Of a DNA stretch of 64,000 nt, positions 44,300 through 55,429 are shown piece after piece (within the stretch, counting starts at the first letter, position 1; each line of letters opens with the position of its first letter). Under the pieces are notes generated by a model, which saw only the letters and a list, made by a program, of their open reading frames with translations, did no database searches and was not told where the DNA came from. The translations under genes and the position numbers were made by a program. The stretch is from Trichobilharzia szidati (taxonomy: Eukaryota; Platyhelminthes; Trematoda; Strigeidida; Schistosomatidae): assembly GCA_944472155.2 (NCBI GenBank), contig OX235277.1, positions 41,494,758 to 41,558,757 of the forward strand, read 5' to 3'.

Positions 44300-44470
44300 T
44301 GCCATTTAGTACCTGAATGGTCCTTTAATCGATAGTGGTCACCAAAAGTCCTTTATATCAAAACAGCTGTTTCGTGACCCATAATACCACTGGACAGCGA
44401 ACTCAGAACGTTCGAGTGACCAAGCATGCTGACTGCTTGTCCCACTAATCCTTTAGGTGTGAATTCGACG
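44300..44470 (-). mobile_element. Decayed SINE-III fragment
   Basis: AAACAGCTGTTTCGTGACCCATAATACCACTGGACAGCG with a damaged tRNA-like region after it. Confidence 0.45.
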
Positions 44471-44515
44471 GTACATTTCTGCTCATAACGCAATCTCTAA
44501 CTTACGCATATTTGT

Positions 44516-44694
44516 ATTCCTTTACATTCTCAGGTGGAACATAGGACTTCAAGCTAAAGCCTTTCCCAACCTTTCCTCTTTACCAGTGTCATTACTGGCT
44601 CAACGAGGTACAGGAGTGCGTCAGTGGCCGGGAATCGAATCCCGGACCACGTATGGCGTGGTTGGCGAGCACTCTACCGCTGTGCCACCGACGC
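44516..44694 (-). mobile_element. SINE-I, internally deleted
   Basis: Keeps the tail (ATTCTCAGGTGGAACATAGGACTTC) and head (box B GGGAATCGAATCCCGG on +) but lacks about 50 bp of the body. Confidence 0.8.
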
Positions 44695-45498
44695 ACAATA
44701 AGGTATACGCATACGAGTGAACATTTTCGAAAAAGCCTGATTCCACCATATTCACCCTACATAACTCTTTAACTTGGTGTAATATGCATGGGAATACCCA
44801 TGTAAGCAAAAGAAACATACACAAAATGCTTTGAATTAAATATCATGTACAAAGCATATTTAATTTAATTCAATCAATCGTTCAATATATCTGTTCATTT
44901 CACCTGGCTAATATTAAACGAAACAAAAACTTTTTCACTCCTATTCCCTCGCTATCTCTTTTTATCTTCTTCAAAGGTTAACAAACAATTCTGTATTGCG
45001 GTAATAATAATATTACTATCAAAAAACTACACCGCATCATAAAATGCCAATAAAACTAGATATCAGAGAACTACAATGTTGTTGTGGGGGGGCACAAGAA
45101 AGTCAAGAAACACAAAAAATAAAAATACCACCGACTTTTTGTATAAAATGATGGGCACCGGCTACGAGGTATATGCACGTGTGCATGTGTGTGTGGGTGG
45201 TTGGTTGGTTGGTTGGTTGAATCCATGACTAATAATAAAGGCGAGTGTGAATGATTTCACACACAGTTTTGTGTAATCGAACAAGGTTAATCAAAGGCCG
45301 CCTTTGTGCTTTGTAATTACTGCTATATGCTTATTTTACTTGATAAAGGAGCTTGTAAAATTTTGATTTGTTCACTTTCACTAAGTGACTGACTGACTGA
45401 TTGATTGATTGTTTGATCTCTAACAACAAATGTGTTTGTTCAAGTTTTAACACGCTTTGCAAAAGTAAACAAAAAGTTTTGATATTCAAGTGTTAGTT
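44695..45498. other. Unrecognised, with GGTT and GACT tetranucleotide repeats
   Basis: Within the inferred intron. GGTTGGTTGGTTGGTTG at 45200-45217 and GACTGACTGACTGATTGATT at 45388-45410. Confidence 0.4.
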
Positions 45499-45843
45499 TG
45501 TAGGGATTTGATTGGTTACAGGATTTTCATCATGAGCTGACATTGGTTAGAGAACCATTGGAAAACCACCTGGGAGTACTGCCAGACATCTGTTTCGTCC
45601 TAGTTTGGGATTCTTCATCAGTACGCACCCACCACCAGGGTTCGAACCCTGGACCTTCTGGTTTACAAGGCGAGCTCGTAGACGATTAAGCCACTGTGAC
45701 CCGATCCAATGGCCCATGAATTCTAACCTCTGCCAATTCACGACATAGCGCGACCCCTAGCCAATGTCTTCGTTCGCGAGTATTTGTCCTCACACCCGCC
45801 CTGCTGCACCCTACTGCTCATGATGAAATTCCTGTAACCAAAA
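45499..45843. mobile_element. SINE-III variant, fold-back
   Basis: Same outer ends as the copy at 39401 (ATTGGTTACAGGATTTTCATC). The minus-strand head has box B GGGTTCGAACCCTGG at 45640. Confidence 0.75.
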
Positions 45844-46204
45844 CGTTTTGGATGGTATATTGATCTAAATGATCCGTGTTGTGATTGTAATGAAAAGAAC
45901 TGTTTCTTACGAAAAGTGATGATCAACTAACTTCATCAGTTCCAACGAATTGTCTCAGATTTCCATACAATAGCTAGTGCCTTGATAATTTTAGCCACAC
46001 CTTAGGAGTGAAATCGTTGGGGTTCCTACAGCTTTCCGTCATTTTAGACTAGTGGCAGCTTCTGCAGTCTGGCCTATAGCTGTAGGCCAGTCGGACTGCT
46101 GCACAAACTATTCTCTCAAATATTCCAGTCATCTTTTCGGAGGAGTTATCAAGCTTTCATCCTCCTGAGAGATAGTTTCGCTTACAATAGCTTTAAAGGA
46201 GGTC

Positions 46205-46980
46205 TGATTTTTCAGGTGTCAGTTCGCAGGAATTTGTTTGTATATTAAGTTTGAGAACCATTAAAAACCATGACGTGCTTGAAAAAGTGTTTCGTCCTAG
46301 TTTGAGGCTGTCTGAGAGTACACACCAGTGATCCAAACGGAGGTCAAACGCAAGATCATGAGGTTGCAGGGCGAGCCTGTTGACCGTTCAGTCACTGAAA
46401 GAGAATGTAATGGTACGTCAGTTCTAACTTTTGCGAATTCACAACGTATAGCGCGAATGCCACCCAATGTTATTTCTTTTTTTATTAAAGCTTGATTCCA
46501 CACCGTATTTTTGGTAAAAGTATGAAATTTCCATCATGTGATATCCGCAGCCCAATTTTGCAGGCCAACCATTGATATCAGGTGCGCGTCGTCAGGAGAT
46601 CCAACCCCAGACCATGTGCATGTTCGGCGAGAGTCCTAACCACTGTGCCACCGACTCCGTGTCCGTCCTCGTGCTCAACTTGGTAAGCCCCGCTGGTCTT
46701 GATCTCTCATCAGAAGTTTTTTAACTGAGGCCAGTTCGTGACCAAATCGGAGATCAATCAAATCCTGGCAAACCAATACTCAAAAATAATTCTAGTGCTC
46801 ACTAGTGACTAGCGACCACAGAATGAAGTTGCTTTAAGTTCTAATGGGAATTCGTGACTAGAAGGGTCCATCAAGTTGGGGTGTGAGGCCGGATACTTAC
46901 CGGTGACACTGTTTGGCATTCGTGCTGCATATCGTGAATCCGGAGAAGTTAGAATTAATGGGTCATTAGATTCCATCTCT
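46205..46980. mobile_element. SINE-III, old copy split by a SINE-II
   Basis: The decayed left arm (46215-46470) and right part (46660-46980) share the CGAATTCACAACGTATAGCG and CAAATCCTGGCAAACCAATACT landmarks. A SINE-II interrupts it. Confidence 0.6.
46476..46657 (-). mobile_element. SINE-II inside SINE-III
   Basis: Minus-strand copy with the CACACCGTATTTTTGG tail and head ending CACTGTGCCACCGAC. Box B is damaged (GGAGATCCAACCCC). Confidence 0.8.
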
Positions 46981-48365
46981 TGGTTTGGTTTTTTGAATAA
47001 GCTTAAGTAGTTGGCGGGTTATATATATGTCTTTCCATCAATTTTTGTAGCCCACTAGGATAAATCTCCAATCTTCCATTAACTCAAGTCAAGTCATATA
47101 AATCCACTAGTACTGGCTAATCTTCATTTGAAGTTCATTGACTGTCTTCACTACTATGCACACAGAAGGCTACATGTTTTATGGACGAAATATCTCATGA
47201 ATTACGACCAGACAAAGAGCCGGCAAAAACAAAGAACGCATTGGATCTTTCTTTTTTTCCTTGTTGAAGCAAGTTCAACAGTACGAATTGTCGACCGCGA
47301 AGGGATTTAGGCTTAGTGTTCTCAGATTTCAGAGCGATAGAGTCATTACTAATAAAGGTGTTCTGTGCCCACCGAATTTCAATAACTCGTTAGTTGATGC
47401 AGTGTTGTCAAGGGATTAAACTTGAAGTCACTCAGTAATCTGAAAACTGAAGAAGTGAAAAACAAGCACAAGTTGGGTGAATAATCGTTTTGAACTACTT
47501 TAATTGAATAAACCCTGAATTTCATGTTTTAATGTAAGCATTACTCCAATACCTTAGAGACACGGAGATAAATGGCAACAAAGTCTCTAAAGCTTATGAC
47601 CAACCTATTTCAGCCGTATATGTTCTCTCACACAGCTAGATCTTGAACAGTAACTAATGAGACTTTAAATCTTAAGTTTTGAGTAAATCCGCTTTATCGA
47701 ATGCCAACCTAGGTTCAAGCCTTCTTATTGATTAACTCCTTCTCAAGTAAAACATCAAGTTACGGTGTACTATAGTGAATAACAGTGTCCAGTTATTGAC
47801 AGTGATCATCATAATGGAAAGATTTATATTGGCCAAATCATATAGTGCATACACAGGTACATAGGAGTCATTTATCCTGAACAAAGTAGGATGTTCAGAT
47901 TACATACTCCTGACAGTCAGTGGGATCAACTGTTTCAAGTCACAGCCAGAAGTATCTTAAACTTTTCGGTTGTGTATTTATACTACTTATGAGTAGTTAA
48001 ATAAATTCGCTATAATAAATGATGCTTGTACATAAAATATATATAAACAATTGAGATATTAGTGAATACTGAAAACTTTTAAAAATATAAAAGTAGCTAT
48101 AAAACATCTTCCTAAACATTGACTAAAATATTCAGTAGTACAAATTCACTATGAGCACTTTTCACATATACTTTTAAGTAAGCAAAACAATGAATATCTC
48201 TTCATGACTCATATGAACGAATTTGAGAAAGTAAACTTCGTCACATCGAGGACTTGCTATTTAACCTACTTACCAAATGGGACTCCAACTAATCACTTAG
48301 AGTATTATCCAGTAGTCTAGTTAATTAGGAAGGCACTCTTAACTTTTATTTCTCATGCACTAATT
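46981..48365. other. Unrecognised sequence within the inferred intron
   Basis: AT-rich, no supported exon or repeat. Confidence 0.4.
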
Positions 48366-48565
48366 GTGCCTCGGTGGCACACCGGTTAGGACTCTCGCCG
48401 ACCATGCACATGGTCTGGGTTTCGATCCCCTACCAACTCACACCTGATATCAATGGTCGTTCCACAAAATTTGGGCTACCGACATCACATGCTGAAAATT
48501 CCATACCTGTACCAAAAATACTGTGTGGAATCAAGCTATAATCAAAAATAAAACTAAAAAATATT
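48366..48565 (+). mobile_element. SINE-II
   Basis: Head GTGGCACACCGGTTAGGACT, box B GGGTTTCGATCCCC, tail ACTGTGTGGAATCAAGCTATAATC, A-rich end. Confidence 0.85.
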
Positions 48566-49164
48566 GAGTCGTCGATAAGAGAAGACATAAATGGCAAAGA
48601 AAATTTTCTTTCCGACAAATACTAATTATTTCTGAGTGTTTTCAGCACCAGGAAAACAGTTGCACTTGGAGAGTATTCAGAAAGTCTACGAAACGCTAAA
48701 AAGCTTTCCCCTTATTTTTGCTGACTGATAGCTTGAATGCTGAGAGATTAAATATAGAACCATTTGACTCTATCAAAATTAAACTGAAACATGACAGGTG
48801 CCAACTAGCACGAAACCTAGGTCGAAGGCTTCATGCCGATTGTGTCTAACCAACCAATACAAATATGTCTTATTTACTGAGATATTTATCCCTAACACAA
48901 GACAGAAGAGTAGTAAAACTGACTGGCCAATTGATGAAACCAAAAGTGAAAGAATTTTAAAAATGCCTACTGAATAAATAACCTATAGGGCAATCAGATT
49001 CCTCTCTCAGATGTTCTTGTTAGTTAGTTGTAGATCCTTCTTTCAGCTTTCAGCAAAAGAATTCCTCTCATTGCTTCAATACTCATTAAAATCAGGCGAC
49101 ATTGTTCGTGTGCAGTTTATTAGAAACACTGTAAAATTCTCATACTGTTTGTCACAATGTGACG

Positions 49165-49430
49165 TGTGCTACTGGTAAGATTTATCAGTTGTATATATAT
49201 ATATATATAAAGAGATGTTCATCGGCATAAAAATATCGAATAACAGGGAGATAGATTTGATGTCAGAGATTGCAAATGATACAGCGTTGCGGAGATACAT
49301 GTGAAATATGAAAGAAACACAAAGAAACAGAATATGAAGGAAGGCCAGAAGTAACACAACTCGAAAGATCTGTGCAAATGGTGCATTGAAGATAAGGTGT
49401 ACATAATTTGACCATATAGAGATACCAGTT
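49165..49430 (-). repeat. Second copy of the unnamed repeat at 19160
   Basis: Inverted relative to 19160. Shared blocks: GAGATGTTCATCGGC, GATACAGCGTTG, AAGATCTGTGCAAATGGTGC and ATATAGAGATACCAG. Here the 80-bp block occurs once. A TATATATATATA run lies at 49193-49208. Confidence 0.65.
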
Positions 49431-49752
49431 TGTAGGAGTTGGTTATGTTTTCACGAGTTGACCACGCATTGATATCAGTTAGAGAACCATTGGAAACCAG
49501 GTAGTACTGGACAGCTGCTGTTTCATCCTAGTTTGGGAATCATCGGCAGTACGCATTCACCCCAACTGGGTTCGAACCCAGGACCTTCCGATTACAAGGC
49601 AAGCTAGCTCATATACCATTCAGCCACCACTGGGACCCGATTCAGTAGCCAACCCATGAATTCTAACTTCTACCAGTTCGTGATTTAGCGCGACCCTGGT
49701 TTCCAATGGTTCTCTAACTGATATCAATCCGTGATCAACTCGTAAAACAACA
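49431..49752. mobile_element. SINE-III, short fold-back copy
   Basis: The left arm carries a minus-strand head (box B GGGTTCGAACCC at 49568). The right end is reduced to the mirror tail GGTTTCCAATGGTTCTCTAACTG...GATCAACTCGTAAAA. Confidence 0.8.
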
Positions 49753-49948
49753 TCCCTTTACTAAGTCTTTCCTCTTGTCACGTTACAATAGTGCTTAGCA
49801 AATACACCATTTTAATGTGACTAGCGAAAATTAGATCAACAATCCTATTTAAGTCAAATATTCCCCAAAAACTAATTTCTGTTTATTTCATTCCCTTTAA
49901 AGTGTATCAACTGTCTAATAGAAAAAATATTTTATTTTGTATTTTCAG

Positions 49949-50059
49949 CTGCCTTAACGCGGGAAATCCTGATTGTTGGCGCAGTTATCATTGTGTTCAT
50001 TTCAGTTATAGTGAATGTGTTCTGCTGTATTCGATGTGCACTGATTCGACAGTATTCGA
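49949..50059 (+). CDS. Transmembrane exon of the host gene
   Basis: 111 nt between acceptor TTTTGTATTTTCAG (ending 49948) and donor GTAAGT (50060). Read with a two-base codon remainder at the start it is open throughout. It encodes a short polar start (ALTRE), a hydrophobic helix of about 22 residues (ILIVGAVIIVFISVIVNVFC), then C-I-R-C and a basic end (IRQYS): a single-pass membrane segment with cytoplasmic Cys and Arg as stop-transfer. It ends with one base over, matching the phase-1 start of the exon at 54126. Exons with phase 1 on both sides are typical of modular cell-surface proteins. I do not recognise the family. The upstream exons, apart from 44151-44276, were not found in this window. 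Confidence 0.75.
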
Positions 50060-50189
50060 GTAAGTCATTAAAATTTGTTTTTAAAAAATATATAAACTCT
50101 CTTTAAGCGAAATCTGATCTATATAAACACATACAGTGCATTGATAAATCTATTTGGGGAATTACCAGTATATCGTATTCTTAATGTTG

Positions 50190-50350
50190 GTGACGACAGA
50201 ATTCTGTCAATCAAGTGTTCAATGTTGTCACCAACTTAGATGGTAATTTGTCATATCACCTTGCATTTTGGCAGGATTTTATGCTTGTTGACAGTCCTGA
50301 GTAAGACATATCTGTAATCTCTCAGGAATTCATTTACTTTTATAAGAGGT
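50190..50350. mobile_element. Very old SINE-IV fragment
   Basis: CAGAATTCTGTCAATCAAG, GTCACCAACTTAGATGGTAA and ACATATCTGTAATC..TCAGGAATTCAT echo the SINE-IV body in order, at low identity. Confidence 0.4.
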
Positions 50351-50368
50351 TATTGGTGATGCAAATAG

Positions 50369-51136
50369 GGCCAAGTTAGACTTTAAGCAACAATAACTAC
50401 CAATCAGCGAATGACCTTGACTGGTTCAATGAATTTCATCCACTTGAGTTGAAGGTTCTGTTCCGCGTGATTCGAGCCGAATGTCAGGGTAGGTAAACTG
50501 GAGATTCTAATATTTCGTAGGAACATTTTTTGTCCTCAACCCAGACTTTGTATATTTGTAGTTACTGGGTTTTAAAACAGCCTGTGACACGTGTAGCTGC
50601 TGAAAATAGTCTCCTATGAACAGTTTAGTGGTACCAGCACTTCAGAGATATCGCATCATGGAAAATGGAGAGAATCACTTCGTTATTAAGAGGAGGAGAA
50701 GGTGTCATTGTACACGTGGATGAGTGGAAAGGTTATAACTCCCTGTCATCCCTTGGATATATTCACTACAGAGCGAACCATTCTAATGATTTTATGGATC
50801 TTATTACAGGGACACACATCAGTTCTATAGAAGGCTTTCGGGGAAGGTTAAAAATACAGGAGTAGGGCCACTAATGGATTTCAAAAAGGATGTCTTTTAT
50901 AGTCATTTAGATGAATATATGTATAGAATGTGGTGTAGCTTTCCAAATGATACTCCTGTGCTAAACTGGTAGATGTTTTTACCACATGTCAGGGAACGGT
51001 ATCCTATGCAAAGTGTTTATGTATTTTTTTCATAAATATATGTTTTCCATAAACCAAAATGCCTACTTTATGTGATTGGTAAGTTCAAGGTCACTCGCTG
51101 ATTGGTAGTTTGTGGTGCTTAAAGTTTAACTTTGCC
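50369..51136 (+). mobile_element. Merlin DNA transposon, internally deleted
   Basis: Inverted terminal repeats of about 50 bp: GGCCAAGTTAGACTTTAAGC at 50369 and its mirror ending ...CTTTAACTTTGCC region at 51136. They share ACTACCAATCAGCGA and TGACCTTGA. Inside is a piece of a Merlin (IS1016/ISXO2-type) transposase at 50665-50865. Merlin was first described partly from Schistosoma. The full element would be longer; most of the N-terminal half of the transposase is gone. No clear 8-bp target duplication remains, and the inverted similarity continues weakly outside. It lies in the intron between the transmembrane exon and the last exon. Confidence 0.85.
50665..50865 (+). pseudogene. Merlin transposase fragment (IS1016/ISXO2-like DDE)
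   Basis: 66 codons. HVDEWKGYNSLSSLGYIHYR carries the second catalytic acidic residue in the family's DEW-x-x-Y setting. NHSNDFMD and THISSIEGFRGRLK follow, where the E of IEGF is the third catalytic position. The first catalytic Asp and the N-terminal zinc-ribbon part are not present in any frame I could read. The frame ends at a stop at 50863-50865. Inactive. Confidence 0.8.
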
Positions 51137-51839
51137 GGTTTTGAGTGAATTACCAATCAACTCACTGACTTCTGTACTCAAAAGGTATTATATTATTGGA
51201 GACACCTTGAGTTGAAATAGGGACGCCGGGCTGTTGACAGACATGGTAGTCGCGAATATTGCTTGTCTATGCCTACAAGGTATACAACAACTAACTGATC
51301 TCTTAGACCGCAACTTAGGCGACAGCACACCAAAGAGGAGACTGAAAGTAGGTATATTTACGCAAAATCATCAGGGATATATCAATTAGTCTGTAATCAT
51401 ATTTAATGAAATAGTGGGCGTAGTTTATATAGGCCGATTCTGATTGGTTCATTTCCAGACTGGACATTGATTACTTAAGCAGTCCAACTCTGATTGGTTT
51501 ATTTCCAGACTGGAAATTGATCACCATATCAAAAAGTTATTTTTTATTTTCATTTTAAACATAACTAAATCAAAATCATCCGCCTGAGCTATAAATCCTC
51601 TTTATTATTTCAAAGTCGTTTTATATAGTTGGGAGAAAAATGAATTCACTCGAGGTGGGGAATGAGCCTTACTTATTATTGCCGACAAACACCAGACCAG
51701 TTAAGGGGACTTCTCTTCTCATAAAACGTAGGAGAATGAGAACTTTTTTTCCAAAAGTAAACTCTTTACTTAGATGCAGGTTAATTATCCATGAGTAATT
51801 CCCATTCGAGTATTAATAAAAAAGAAGACAAGTAGGTTA
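51137..51839. other. Intron sequence with a 50-bp direct repeat and a PLE-B end
   Basis: TCTGATTGGTTCATTTCCAGACTGGA at 51448 and its near copy at 51490 form a tandem duplication. AAATCATCCGCCTGAGCTATAAATC at 51573-51598 matches the extreme end of PLE-B (26425-26450). Confidence 0.5.
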
Positions 51840-53880
51840 GAGAAGAGAAGAGTCTTTCTTTAGCTGTACAACCGCATTTGTATACATGTTTTTCTCGTAA
51901 ACGTGGATAGTAAGAAAGGCATGAATCATCATAAAAATAGTTGCTAATATTAGTTAATACATATAAAATGACGGAATATACACATTGGATCATAGGAATT
52001 ATTAAAAAGACGGTTGCAGCAAAGAAAATTTTTTTTCGATGAAATCATCAATTAGGCTGTAAATTCGTGTATTTATATTACATGTGTGAGGAAGTTCCAG
52101 AATTATTTCCTGTCAGGGGTCAGATTAATAAAATTACTAAATGTAATAAACAGGAGATAGGCAGTGGCACTATTCTAGAAATATTTCAGGTCAAAGGTCA
52201 AATTAAATATTACAATGTGTAATAATCAGGAAGACCGAGTAGAAGAGACAAAATAGGACTATAATTACTAGAAAACTGGTCAATTTGTATAATTACAGGT
52301 CAAGGATGTAGTATTTACGAAATGGGTAGGAGGATGGGGCAGATAAAAATAGAAACTATAACCAAATCTGACAATGCAGATAGGGAGGGATTTAAAAGGT
52401 AAATATTACAAATAAACGGGAAGGTTGGACAAGAAAGGTAATAGGATAATCATTATTGGTGAGACTGACTTTTCATGATGGCCACGGCAGGGACAACGGT
52501 TGGACGTATTTCTTTTGGACACATAGAGTAGGCTTGAGTTTTGGATCGCCAGAGCCTAAACTATTCTCAGATGTCTTGATTTCACTCCCTTTGGTAGGTT
52601 GGATAGGATCTTATATATGGCTTTGAAGGACTTTTCAAATGCGGCTGAATGTCCAGAATTCACCAGATGTTCTTTTATCGAACTGTATACCGCTTTGCTA
52701 ATCATGCTGGATAGTGTTCCCGAGCGCGTTTTACAAGCGGACGCATGGTACAGCCAATGTACTCAGCTCCACACGAGCAAATGAACTTGTATATGCATGC
52801 TGAAGTGGCCCAATACGACAGCTTGTCTTTCACGTGTTGGATGAGTAGTTTCTTGCAAGAGAATGTTATTCGTAGGCTGGCGGTTAGGTATGTTTTACTA
52901 AGAGACTTCAAAATCCATTTACGGAGAATTTCTGCTTCGGTATCACTTTTAAATTCGAGGTTCAATATCAGTATCTTTTTGAGGGCGACTTGGACCTTTC
53001 AGGTGTTTTCCCTGGTTCTAGATTCTTGTCTATAAATCCGGGTGGGAATCCATTTTCTATCGAGGTCCCTCGGTGATTTTGTAATTCTTCATCAATTGAC
53101 TCTTCAGTACAAATCTCCCGGATCCTCGAGGAAAGAGAGTACATCAGGTTTCTCTTTCTGCTTAGAGGCACACAACTTTTCAAGTTAATAAATTGTCCAT
53201 TCCATGTGGGCTTTTTGTAGATATATCTTCTTAGAGAGTTGTCTGCATTGCTTCGTACTTGAACGTCGAGGAAATGAAACATTGAGTTAGACTCAACTTC
53301 CAGATTGAAGTCGATGTTTGGGTGGGCGTTATTGAAGATTTGAAGTAGGTTTTTTAGATCACAATTCTCATCACAAATAATGAAAGTATCATCGATGTAT
53401 CTCTTGTAGAGATGGAGGTCGTCGATAGTTGATGATAAGGAGTTGTTTTTTAGACTAGCGATAAAGCTGTCTGCCAAGACGGGTTCTAGACGAGAACCCA
53501 TCTGCTTGCCTGTATATTTCATTGTTAAAAATGTTTTAGCTTGGTAAATAACTTAATAAGTGAGTTGTAGTCAGGGTGCACATAGAAACAAGGGAAATTT
53601 CATGTTGCCTAAGATTTCAAAAGGACAAATGAGTCAGAAATGGTCAGAGAAATAAGTAAAACAGATTGAAAATAATGGGGTCCTTGTCGTGGCAATGGAA
53701 CTAGATGAAAGGATTTCTATTTAGTGCACACCTCCAGTTTCTTCATCTGGAGAACTACAGCTTCAGCAGTATAAGACAGGCAAAAGCCGGTTGTTTTGGG
53801 CAGGTTACTTTTAACTTTGTACATCACTTCGAAGAAGGAGTTTGTTGAGACAGAGTGGTTAGTGTCTACAAGAAGTGCAG
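51840..53880 (-). pseudogene. PLE-C: Penelope-like element with readable RT and GIY-YIG
   Basis: Minus strand, inside the last intron. A trace of the RT N-terminal side lies near 53880-53700 (VMYKVKSNLPKTTGF). A 184-codon open stretch (53522-52968) holds motif B KQMGSRLEPVLADSF, the catalytic motif C YIDD at 53388-53399 (LYKRYIDDTFIICDE), IDFNLEVES and FHFLDVQVRSN, and the RT end. After a frameshift, the stretch 52965-52702 runs from the linker into the GIY-YIG start CIYKFICSCGAEYIGCTMR (about 52793-52737) and AREHYPAWL. A broken end reaches about 52500. The terminal region (51840-52100) carries GAAGAGTCTTTCTTTAGCTG, as in the copies at 9485 and 19985. The YIDD catalytic residues are intact although the frame is broken. 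Confidence 0.9.
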
Positions 53881-54125
53881 TTATCGCACTTTTATTTTTA
53901 TTTTACCGTAAAAAGTTTCAGATATATCTGAGTGCGTGATATCACTCTGACATTAACAAAGTGATTTCATAATTCAAGGTCTGGCCTATTAATTAACGTA
54001 TTGTAACCTCCCTTAGTCCTTCCACTTTACTGAACTTAACTTATCGAACTCAGTCACCATGTTTCATTTTATCAGGGACTGATTTAATCATTTGTCTTTT
54101 TTATGTGTATCACTTCTTTTTTCAG

Positions 54126-55429
54126 AAACTAAAGATCGTGTCCACATGCAACATTTATTCTGTATGGCTGAAGAGATACGTAATGCTCGTATAGTGAAAC
54201 AGATCAATGGAAAAGGTCGCAGTTATCGTGACCGATTGGAGAGTCATCAAAGTTCACATTACCAACAACAACAACAACAACAACAGCAGTTACGCCTAAC
54301 CAATTTACTTCATGATGGCAGTACCCCAGGCGGTGGTAGTAGTCTTCTGATGATGAATAAAATTCAACCACAAGTCAACGGTTATGAATCTTATCAACCT
54401 TCTGTAGACTATGGGTCAGAATATGTAACCAGTCTGAATTGTCCAGTCGTAGGTTACAGTGATAATCAATCGTCTGGTCTACCGGCAGATATAAATCTAC
54501 GTTACTTACCTGATGGTAAGTCAGGGAATCGACAGTCAATGTCTGCTTTCTCTTTAGTCCATGGTCAGTTACCAATGATATGGCCCAATGGCAACAACAA
54601 CAACAACATTTCTAGTGACTTACATCGCCGGTCAATTTCCAGTGTACAAAGAGGCGGTGGGAATTCTATCTCATCACATGCATCACAACAACAAATTGCT
54701 GCAGCTGTTACCAATTTCTACTTACAACATCAACAACACTTTATGGAGCTACAGAATCATTTGAATAATACCACAGCAGAGACAAGTACAGTCAATCAAA
54801 TTGGCTCAGAGGGTATGGGTTCGTGTTTCGGTAGTATTGGTCAACCGGATTCAAGTATTCTCTCTGACTTGAATGTAATCCCGACGAATTCTGGTGGACC
54901 AGACAGTGGTAATGGTGATTCAATAATCACATCAAACTTAGTTAATAATAATAATTCTCCAGTAACCATGAACAGGAGCAATGGTAATAATAATAATAAT
55001 AACAGTAATAATGTGTTTCTAAAGGGTAAATCATCTCCATCACGTACCTCTATAACTACAGTTAATAACCAATCAAATTATTTGATTTCAACTGATCATA
55101 CATTTAATCCAACCAATCAAATTTCAGCAAATTTTAGAAATGTATCACCTATTGTCAATCGATCTCAACCGATTGGATCATCCCAGTCTCAGTTAGCTGT
55201 ACTGATGAATAAGCTGAACTATACAAATTCTTCGAATCCACAAATACTGGCCAATATGTGTACTAATGCATCGACACCTGTTGGAACATTGAACTCACAA
55301 TCTGACAGTGGAGCAGGTTCAGGTAGTGGAAAAGTGTCTATTGATTCATCAGAGAATCGGATAAATCCATCAAAAAATGACTATGTTATTTATAATCCAT
55401 CTGATATGCAGGTGGTCGATAATAAATAA
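54126..55429 (+). CDS. Last coding exon: Asn/Gln/Ser-rich cytoplasmic tail of a membrane protein
   Basis: Acceptor TTCTTTTTTCAG ends at 54125. Joined in phase 1 to the transmembrane exon, the frame stays open for about 433 residues to TAA at 55427-55429. It starts with a charged juxtamembrane part (TKDRVHMQHLFCMAEEIRNA, then KQINGKGRSYRDRL). The rest is low complexity: nine Gln at about 54265-54291, Asn runs at about 54592, 54940 and 54982-55010, and many Ser, Gly and Thr. No folded domain, kinase motif or known binding motif was recognised. It looks like a disordered signalling or scaffold tail. An in-frame ATG at 54092 upstream of the acceptor would give a longer frame but lies in the intron. 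Base composition and length set it apart from every repeat around it. Confidence 0.8.

Noticed and set aside
54092..54125. ATG at 54092 as the start of a separate gene
   Set aside because: It falls in the polypyrimidine region of a good splice acceptor, and the exon joins in phase with the transmembrane exon upstream.
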